Source: Rhodoferax sp. (GTDB lineage: Bacteria > Pseudomonadota > Gammaproteobacteria > Burkholderiales > Burkholderiaceae_C). From it: a stretch of 64,000 bases of DNA. A program made the position numbers and the translations under genes. This document shows positions 58,661 through 64,000 of the stretch, in pieces. A model generated the notes under the pieces. That model did not search any database. It was not told the origin of the DNA and saw nothing but the letters and a program-made list of their open reading frames with translations. Position 1 is the first letter of the stretch, and each line of letters opens with the position of its first letter. The stretch covers positions 62,001 through 126,000 of the forward strand of contig NZ_JAURYQ010000015.1 in the NCBI RefSeq assembly GCF_030653815.1, given 5' to 3'.

Positions 58661-59620
58661 TCAGATCATGCCGGACTTGACCATGGTCGCCCGCAGCGAG
58701 GCAAAGTCGTTGTCGACAAACTGCTCGAATGCGTCACCAGTGAGCAAAGCAGGTGTCCAGTTGTTTTTGACCAGGTCTTCCTGCCAGGCTTTCGACTGGG
58801 TGGCCTTGATGACCATGTCGGTCAGCGCCTTGCGCTGCGCCGGGGTGATGCCAGGCGCACCATAGACCCCGCGCCAGTTGCCGATCTCCACACCAATGCC
58901 CTGCTCCTTGAGCGTGGGCACGTCGATGCCTTTGAGGCGCGCACCTGAGGTGACCCCGATCGGGAGCATCTTGCCGGATTTGATGTATTCGGAAAACTCG
59001 CTGTAGCCGCTGCCGCCAATGGTCACATTGCCGCCCAAAATGGCTGCAGTGGCCTCACCGCCGCCGCGGAAAGCCACGTAGTTGATCTTGGCCGGATCCA
59101 CGCCCACCGCGCGCGCAATCATGGCCGCGGCAATGTGCTCGGTGGAGCCGCGTGAACCGCCACCCCACTTGACGCTGCCCGGGTCTTTTTTAAGTTGGGC
59201 CACCACATCGGCCATGGTCTTGAAGGGGGAATTGGCCGGCAGCACAAACACGTTGTACTCGCTGGTCAGACGCGCAATCGGGGTCGCTGCCGTGATGGAC
59301 ACCGGTGGTTTGCCAGTGATGATGCCGCCCAGCATGACCGCGCCCATGACCATCAGGGCGTTCGGGTCGCCCTTGCTGGCGTTGACAAACTGCGCCAGAC
59401 CCAAGGCACCTGCCGCACCGCCCTTGTTTTCATAGGTCACGGTGTCGGCCACTTTGGCGTCCATCAAGGCCTTGCCCAGGGCCCGGCCGGTGCCGTCCCA
59501 GCCGCCGCCCGGATTGGCCGGGATCATCATTTTGACGTTGGTCGCGGCAAAGGCCGACAGCGGCAGGCTGCCGCTGACAGCCAGCGCGGCCATGGATTTC
59601 AGAAAAGTATCACGACGCAT
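58661..59620 (-). CDS. tctC: TctC/Bug-family periplasmic binding protein
   Basis: A 319-residue binding protein. The N-terminal signal peptide (MRRDTFLKSMAALAVSGSLP) ends near AFA. The mature protein begins VKMMIPANPGGGWDGTGRAL, the hallmark Bug loop that clamps a carboxylate through water. GGAAGALGLAQFVNA and KWGGGSRGSTEHIAAA follow. It is first in tctCBA and divergent from the methyltransferase-tctDE unit. The substrate is probably citrate or another di- or tricarboxylate. Confidence 0.93.
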   Translation of the reverse strand: MRRDTFLKSMAALAVSGSLPLSAFAATNVKMMIPANPGGGWDGTGRALGKALMDAKVADTVTYENKGGAAGALGLAQFVNASKGDPNALMVMGAVMLGGIITGKPPVSITAATPIARLTSEYNVFVLPANSPFKTMADVVAQLKKDPGSVKWGGGSRGSTEHIAAAMIARAVGVDPAKINYVAFRGGGEATAAILGGNVTIGGSGYSEFSEYIKSGKMLPIGVTSGARLKGIDVPTLKEQGIGVEIGNWRGVYGAPGITPAQRKALTDMVIKATQSKAWQEDLVKNNWTPALLTGDAFEQFVDNDFASLRATMVKSGMI

Positions 59621-59766
59621 CGCAGTCTCCTAAGGGGTTGATGACGGCACGATGATGCGGGCCCAAGCTGTCAAACGGCTGTCCGGGAAGACTAGGGAAA
59701 ATACCCATAGACCCGCCGCCGGCCCAATCTGTTACAACCACCCCCATTCCAATCAAGACTGCTCTC

Positions 59767-61026
59767 ATGCCTTTCAACCTCGCTCAGCCCGTGACCGACG
59801 CGGCCCCCCTTCCTCCACGTCTGCAATGGCTCGAGGCCGACCAGACCTGCGCGGCCCTGTGGCGCAGCGAACGCGGTGGCGCACCGCCCAAGCGCGTGGT
59901 ACTGGCCGACGACACTTTGACCGCCGACAGTGCCTACCGACATGCTTGCGCCGGCACTGCCATGTTGTGGCGCGGTGACTTTCACAACGCGCGCCAATTG
60001 CTGCAAGCCATCGCGCGACGCATCGACCAGGTGCCCAAGCGCAAACGCGTCAAAGCCGCCCAGCCCATCCCGATCACCGAAGCGTTCAACCTGCACCGCC
60101 AGGCCCAGGCGCAGCGCGCACGCACGCTGGGCATGCTGCTGGTGGAGCTGGACGCCAGCTACCACGTGGCCTTGCGCCGTGCGCCCGATGTGAGCGTGGC
60201 ATGCGCCGAGGCCTGGGGCGAGGGCCAGACCGAAGGCGAGCACTCGGTGGTATCGCTGCGCGAACTGCTGGGCGTCACCAGCGCGCACGAATGGCGCCGG
60301 GTCGGGGTGGAAATTGCCGCCCTCGGGGAGGCGCCCAACAACCGCATCCACCCGCACTATGGTGTGTTCTCACCCGTGCGTGGCGAATACATCGGCCTGG
60401 TGGCCACGGCCCACTTGCCCAAAGCGCCCAAGGGACAAAGCAGCATCACCGCCTTTGACATTGGCACCGGCACCGGGGTGCTGGCGGCCGTGCTGGTGCA
60501 GCGCGGCGTGAGCCAGGTGGTGGCCACCGAGCTCGAACCCCGCGCGCTGCTGTGCGCCCGGGAGAACGTGGCGCGCCTGGGCCTGCATGACCAGATCAGC
60601 GTGGTGCAAGCTGACCTGTTCCCGCCCGGCCGGGCTTCGCTGATTGTCTGCAATCCGCCCTGGTTGCCGGCGCGACCGAGTTCGCCGCTGGAGCGCGCGG
60701 TGTACGACGAAAACGGCCAGATGCTCAAGGGCTTTCTGGCCGGGCTGGCCGAGCATCTGGCCCCCGGCGGCGAGGGCTGGCTGATTTTGTCGAACCTGGC
60801 GGAACTGCTGGGCATGCGCACGCGCGACGATTTGCTGGCCGCCTTTGGACAACACGGCCTGCGCGTGGTGAGCCGCATTGACGCCAAGCCCCAGCACCCC
60901 AAGGCCAACGACACCACCGACGCGCTGCACCAGGCGCGTGCCCAGGAGGTCACCTCGTTGTGGCGGCTGGCCGTGCAAAAACCCGACCCCGCTGCGGGCC
61001 CTGCCCATGAAGCTGCTGCTGATTGA
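59767..61026 (+). CDS. Class I methyltransferase of the PrmC/HemK-like group
   Basis: A 419-residue SAM-dependent methyltransferase. The SAM-binding motif FDIGTGTGVLAA is at about 230-241, an acid motif VVATELE follows, and NPPW at 296-299 is the motif of enzymes that methylate amide or exocyclic amino nitrogens in proteins or nucleic acids. The N-terminal 225 residues have no domain that I recognise, unlike the helical bundle of PrmC. The target is therefore open (protein glutamine, rRNA or DNA). Its last 20 bases overlap tctD, so it is probably co-transcribed with the two-component genes. Confidence 0.85.
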   Translation: MPFNLAQPVTDAAPLPPRLQWLEADQTCAALWRSERGGAPPKRVVLADDTLTADSAYRHACAGTAMLWRGDFHNARQLLQAIARRIDQVPKRKRVKAAQPIPITEAFNLHRQAQAQRARTLGMLLVELDASYHVALRRAPDVSVACAEAWGEGQTEGEHSVVSLRELLGVTSAHEWRRVGVEIAALGEAPNNRIHPHYGVFSPVRGEYIGLVATAHLPKAPKGQSSITAFDIGTGTGVLAAVLVQRGVSQVVATELEPRALLCARENVARLGLHDQISVVQADLFPPGRASLIVCNPPWLPARPSSPLERAVYDENGQMLKGFLAGLAEHLAPGGEGWLILSNLAELLGMRTRDDLLAAFGQHGLRVVSRIDAKPQHPKANDTTDALHQARAQEVTSLWRLAVQKPDPAAGPAHEAAAD

Positions 61027-61687
61027 GGACGACACCGCGCTGCACACCGCCTTGAGCCGTTCGCTGAGCCGGCTTGGCTGGCAGGTCGAGGTGTGTGTGG
61101 ATGGCCGCGCCGCCCTGGCACGCTGGCGTGCGTCCCGCCCCGATGTGGTGCTGCTGGACCTGACCCTGCCCGGGCGCGACGGCCTGGCGGTGCTGGCCCA
61201 GGCGCGCGACGAGGGCTTCAATACTCCGGTGCTGATCCTGACGGCGCGCGGCACTGTGGGCGACCGGGTGCAAGGCCTCAATGCCGGCGCTGACGACTAC
61301 CTGCCCAAACCGTTTGACCTGGACGAACTGGAAGCCCGCGTGCGGGCGCTTTACCGCCGCCACCCGGAAAACCCCGAGCAGGCGGGCACCGGCCCGCGCG
61401 ATGCCCACGTGCTGCGCTATGACCCGCAAAGCCAGGCGATTTACCACGCTGGCCAGGTACTGGACCTGAGCAGCCGTGAACTCGCCATGCTGCGCTCCCT
61501 GCTGGCTCGTGCGGGCCAGGCCGTCACCAAGGAACGCTTGTTTGAGCTGGTGTTCCCGGGGCAGGCCGAGGTGCAGTTCGAAGCCATCGAGGTGGTGGCC
61601 TACCGCTTGCGCAAGAAACTCCAGGGCACCGGCGCCACCCTGACCACCTTGCGTGGCCTGGGCTACCTGCTGAAACTGGCCGCATGA
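61007..61687 (+). CDS. tctD: OmpR-family response regulator TctD
   Basis: A 226-residue regulator with a receiver domain (Asp51 in LLDLTLPG, Lys101 in YLPKPF) and a C-terminal winged helix (SSRELAMLRSLLARAGQAV, then VAYRLRKKL and LRGLGYLL). In Salmonella and other bacteria TctD activates the tricarboxylate transporter genes, and here tctCBA is divergent nearby. The start lies inside the 3' end of the methyltransferase gene and its stop overlaps tctE by 4 bp. Confidence 0.92.
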   Translation: MKLLLIEDDTALHTALSRSLSRLGWQVEVCVDGRAALARWRASRPDVVLLDLTLPGRDGLAVLAQARDEGFNTPVLILTARGTVGDRVQGLNAGADDYLPKPFDLDELEARVRALYRRHPENPEQAGTGPRDAHVLRYDPQSQAIYHAGQVLDLSSRELAMLRSLLARAGQAVTKERLFELVFPGQAEVQFEAIEVVAYRLRKKLQGTGATLTTLRGLGYLLKLAA

Positions 61688-63120
61688 AAAAGTGGCTGCG
61701 CCAGCTGTCCCTGCGCAGCTACCTGATGCTGGGTATCTTGCTGCCAGTGGCGCTGTTCATTCTGGTTGATTCCGTGGTGATTTACCGCCAGGCTTTGATT
61801 GCCGTCAACACCGCCTATGACCGCACCCTGCTGGCCTCGGCCAAGGCGCTGGGCGAGCACATCGAGGCCGACGGTGAGGCCGATGCGGCGCAATTGCGCG
61901 CCGTCGTGCCCTATGCCGCGCTGGAGGTGTTTGAGGCCGACAACCGCAGCCGCATGATTTACCGCATCTCGGACACCCAGGGCAGGCTGATTGACGGCTT
62001 TAAGGACCTGGCCTTATGGCGTGGCCAGTTGCCAGCGCTGGGACCGTACGCAGCGCTGGTCGATTTTTATGACGACAACTACCGTGGCGACGCTGTGCGC
62101 GTGGCCGTGCTGCTGCAACCGGTGGCCATGAAGCGTGCGCGCACCATGGCCGTGGTGCAGGTGGCCGAAACGCTGGAACTGCGCCGCACGCTGGCACGGC
62201 AAATCATGTTCGACACCCTGTGGCGGCAACTGGCCCTGGTCTCGGTGATTGCGCTGGTGGTGTTTGTGGTGGTGCAGCGCGCCACCCGCCCGGTGCGCAA
62301 CTTGAGCCTGCAGTTGCAGCAGCGCCGCGCCGACGACCTGACCCCTTTGAGTCTGGACAACGCGCCGCATGAATTGCGTCCGCTGCTCGATGCCACCAAC
62401 ACCACCATGCGCCGCCTGCAGCACCTGCTGGAGAACCAGAAGCGCTTTGTGCGTGACACCGCCCACCAGTTGCGCACGCCGCTGGCGGTGCTCAAGGTGC
62501 AGGTGCAGTCGGCCCTGCGCGGTGATGTGGATGCGCACCAGGGTCTGCTGGAGATCAGCCACACCGTGGAGCGCGCCACCCAGCTCGCCAACCAGATGCT
62601 GGCATTGGCCAAAGTGGCCCAGCTGGCGCAGGAAAAAGCCACGGAAGCGGTGGACTGGGCCGGCGTTGTGCGCGAGGTGGCTCTTGATTTGTCGCCGCTG
62701 ATTGCCGACAAGGCGCTGGACTTTGACATCGACACCGTGCCCGCGCCGATCCAGACCCACGCCTGGATGCTGCGCGAGCTGTCACGCAACCTGTTGCACA
62801 ACGCCATTCGCTACAGCCCCGAACACGGCAAACTGCAGGTGCGCCTGCTGTGTGATGCCAGCCATGCCGCTTTGGTCATCAGCGACAACGGCCCGGGTAT
62901 CAGCGAGGAGTTGCGCAAACGCCTGTTTCAGCCGTTCTCGGCCGGTCAGGCGCACAGCGGCAGCGGCTTGGGGCTGGCCATTTGTCTGGAAATCAGCCAC
63001 ACCCTGGGGGGTCAGATCGAGCTGGTCAACCGCCTGAATCACGGCCGGATCGAAGGCTTGGATACCACTGTGCGCCTACCCTTGGCCATAATGGCCACTG
63101 GAACAGCGGCAAAGCCGTAG
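61684..63120 (+). CDS. tctE: Sensor histidine kinase TctE
   Basis: A 478-residue membrane kinase. A first helix (about 13-35), a periplasmic TctE-type sensor of about 140 residues and a second helix (about 182-202) lead to a HAMP linker (RATRPVRNLSLQL). The kinase core has phospho-histidine His261 (DTAHQLRTPLAVL), the N box with NLLHNAIRYS, and the G boxes SDNGPGIS and GSGLGLAI. It is coupled to tctD through ATGA. It probably senses the carboxylate imported by TctABC. Confidence 0.92.
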   Translation: MKKWLRQLSLRSYLMLGILLPVALFILVDSVVIYRQALIAVNTAYDRTLLASAKALGEHIEADGEADAAQLRAVVPYAALEVFEADNRSRMIYRISDTQGRLIDGFKDLALWRGQLPALGPYAALVDFYDDNYRGDAVRVAVLLQPVAMKRARTMAVVQVAETLELRRTLARQIMFDTLWRQLALVSVIALVVFVVVQRATRPVRNLSLQLQQRRADDLTPLSLDNAPHELRPLLDATNTTMRRLQHLLENQKRFVRDTAHQLRTPLAVLKVQVQSALRGDVDAHQGLLEISHTVERATQLANQMLALAKVAQLAQEKATEAVDWAGVVREVALDLSPLIADKALDFDIDTVPAPIQTHAWMLRELSRNLLHNAIRYSPEHGKLQVRLLCDASHAALVISDNGPGISEELRKRLFQPFSAGQAHSGSGLGLAICLEISHTLGGQIELVNRLNHGRIEGLDTTVRLPLAIMATGTAAKP

Positions 63121-63149
63121 ACTCCACGCCTATCCACCAGAGCATTCCC

Positions 63150-63743
63150 ATGATGTCCGTTATCACAACCCACTTGCGTCACGCGACGCTGCTGCCCCTG
63201 GCTCTCGGCGGCCTGTTGTTGGGCCATGCCCCGGCGATGGCGCAGGCCAACGCGACGCCTGCCGCAAGCTGCCCGGCCATCCTGCAGCACAGCTTCAACC
63301 GCCTGCAGGACGAAGCACCCCAAACGCTGTGCCAGTATGCGGGCAAGGTGCTGCTGGTGGTGAACACGGCCAGCTACTGCGGCTTTACCGGGCAATATGA
63401 AGGATTGGAGGCCCTGCACGCCAAATACCAGGCCCGGGGGCTGGTGGTGCTGGGCTTTCCGTCCAATGATTTCGGCCAGCAGGAGCCCGGCAGCAGCAAG
63501 GAAATTGCCGACTTCTGCTTCAACACCTATGGCGTGAAATTTCCCATGTTCTCCAAAAGCGTGGTCCGGGGGCCGCAGGCCAGCCCGCTGTACACCGCAC
63601 TGGCCAAGGCCACCGGGCAGTCGCCGCAGTGGAACTTTCACAAATACCTGATCGACCGCAACGGCAAGGTGGTCGGCGGCTTTGCCAGCAAGGTCGAGCC
63701 CAACAGCCCCGGTCTGGTGGCAGCCATAGAAAAAGCCTTGTAG
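63150..63743 (+). CDS. Exported glutathione peroxidase-family protein
   Basis: A 197-residue peroxidase with an N-terminal signal peptide (about residues 1-31, ending PAMAQA), so it acts in the periplasm. The peroxidatic cysteine is Cys77 in NTASYCGFTGQYEGLE, and WNFHKYLID holds the active-site tryptophan and asparagine. The usual FPCNQFGxQEPG motif reads FPSNDFGQQEPG, replacing the resolving-type cysteine and the catalytic glutamine. Reductant in the periplasm is unknown; thioredoxin-like partners are more likely than glutathione. It follows tctE by 29 bp. Confidence 0.88.
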   Translation: MMSVITTHLRHATLLPLALGGLLLGHAPAMAQANATPAASCPAILQHSFNRLQDEAPQTLCQYAGKVLLVVNTASYCGFTGQYEGLEALHAKYQARGLVVLGFPSNDFGQQEPGSSKEIADFCFNTYGVKFPMFSKSVVRGPQASPLYTALAKATGQSPQWNFHKYLIDRNGKVVGGFASKVEPNSPGLVAAIEKAL

Positions 63744-63759
63744 GCGTGACAGGAAAAAA

Positions 63760-64000
63760 ATGGAAACCTTCGTTTGGGATGACAACTTCGTCACCGGCTT
63801 GTCAAAAGTCGATGAGCAGCACCGCAAACTGGTCGACCTGTTCAATGAACTCAGCCATTCGCTGTTCCTGACGGACGACAACCGGGAAACCGTCCTGAAC
63901 GACACCTTTGCGCGCGTGGTCGACTACACCCGCTACCATTTCCAGGACGAAGAGGCCTTGATGCGGGCCGAAGGCGTGGACGCACGGCACATGGACACCC
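63760..64000 (+). CDS. Bacteriohaemerythrin (partial, cut by window end)
   Basis: The first 80 residues of a haemerythrin-domain protein that binds oxygen at a non-haem di-iron site. Iron-ligand positions seen are His21 (KVDEQHRKL), His60 and Glu64 (RYHFQDEEAL) and His77. The start has an AGGAAA site 16 bp after the glutathione peroxidase stop, so the two may be one operon. Whether the protein ends as a single domain or carries an output domain lies outside the window. Confidence 0.9.
   Translation, partial: METFVWDDNFVTGLSKVDEQHRKLVDLFNELSHSLFLTDDNRETVLNDTFARVVDYTRYHFQDEEALMRAEGVDARHMDT

Overview
The window is chromosomal DNA from a high-GC betaproteobacterium, most likely a member of the Comamonadaceae (Burkholderiales; Rhodoferax/Polaromonas-like). 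Evidence for this is gene content: a Bug-type tripartite tricarboxylate transporter with its own TctDE two-component pair, a histone H1-like/SWIB protein, the HpnCDE squalene route next to ferrochelatase, RecBCD, and a multihaem cytochrome locus. The genus is inference. About 42 protein genes are packed tightly, often with ATGA stop/start overlaps. I saw no rRNA, tRNA, CRISPR array or insertion sequence, and no gene-free stretch longer than about 300 bases (the longest is about 230).

Layout. 1-5.8 kb (minus): a putrescine uptake and breakdown operon, puuA-like, spuC-like aminotransferase, potF, potG and potH (cut by the window start), with a divergent MocR-type regulator (5.9-7.4 kb). 7.4-16.2 kb: recC-recB-recD, overlapping by 4 bp at each joint; recB carries two in-frame repeat insertions. 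16.4-19.4 kb: a UPF0303 gene, then frmR-frmA-frmB (glutathione-dependent formaldehyde detoxification) behind an RcnR/FrmR-type operator. 19.6-21.8 kb (minus): agmatinase and a PuuB-like oxidase, a second part of the polyamine pathway. 22-24.1 kb: an EamA exporter, a RraA-family gene and a histone/SWIB protein. 24.2-29.8 kb: a dipeptide ABC transporter, dppBCDF-dppA, with the binding protein last.

29.9-37.9 kb (minus): a cyclic-di-GMP signalling block of two large membrane GGDEF-EAL proteins, a decayed diguanylate cyclase remnant and an orphan substrate-binding lipoprotein. 38.1-43.2 kb: the most interesting locus, a five-gene unit behind an FNR/ANR-type box. It encodes an octahaem c-type cytochrome of the tetrathionate reductase family with a C-terminal membrane anchor, a cytochrome b, a monohaem cytochrome c, a YeeE/YedE sulfur-compound transporter and an exported protein with three rhodanese domains. 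I infer an anaerobic respiratory system for a sulfur compound coupled to sulfur trafficking.

43.2-45.3 kb: an Fsr-like MFS exporter and a toxin-first RelE/XRE toxin-antitoxin pair. 45.4-48.0 kb (minus): clpB with a clear heat-shock (sigma-32) promoter. 48.1-52.4 kb: hpnC-hpnD-hpnE and hemH. 52.4-56.6 kb: an HD-GYP response regulator and a hybrid histidine kinase. 56.6-59.6 kb (minus): tctC-tctB-tctA. 59.8-63.1 kb: a methyltransferase overlapping tctD-tctE. 63.2-64 kb: an exported glutathione peroxidase and the start of a bacteriohaemerythrin cut by the window end.
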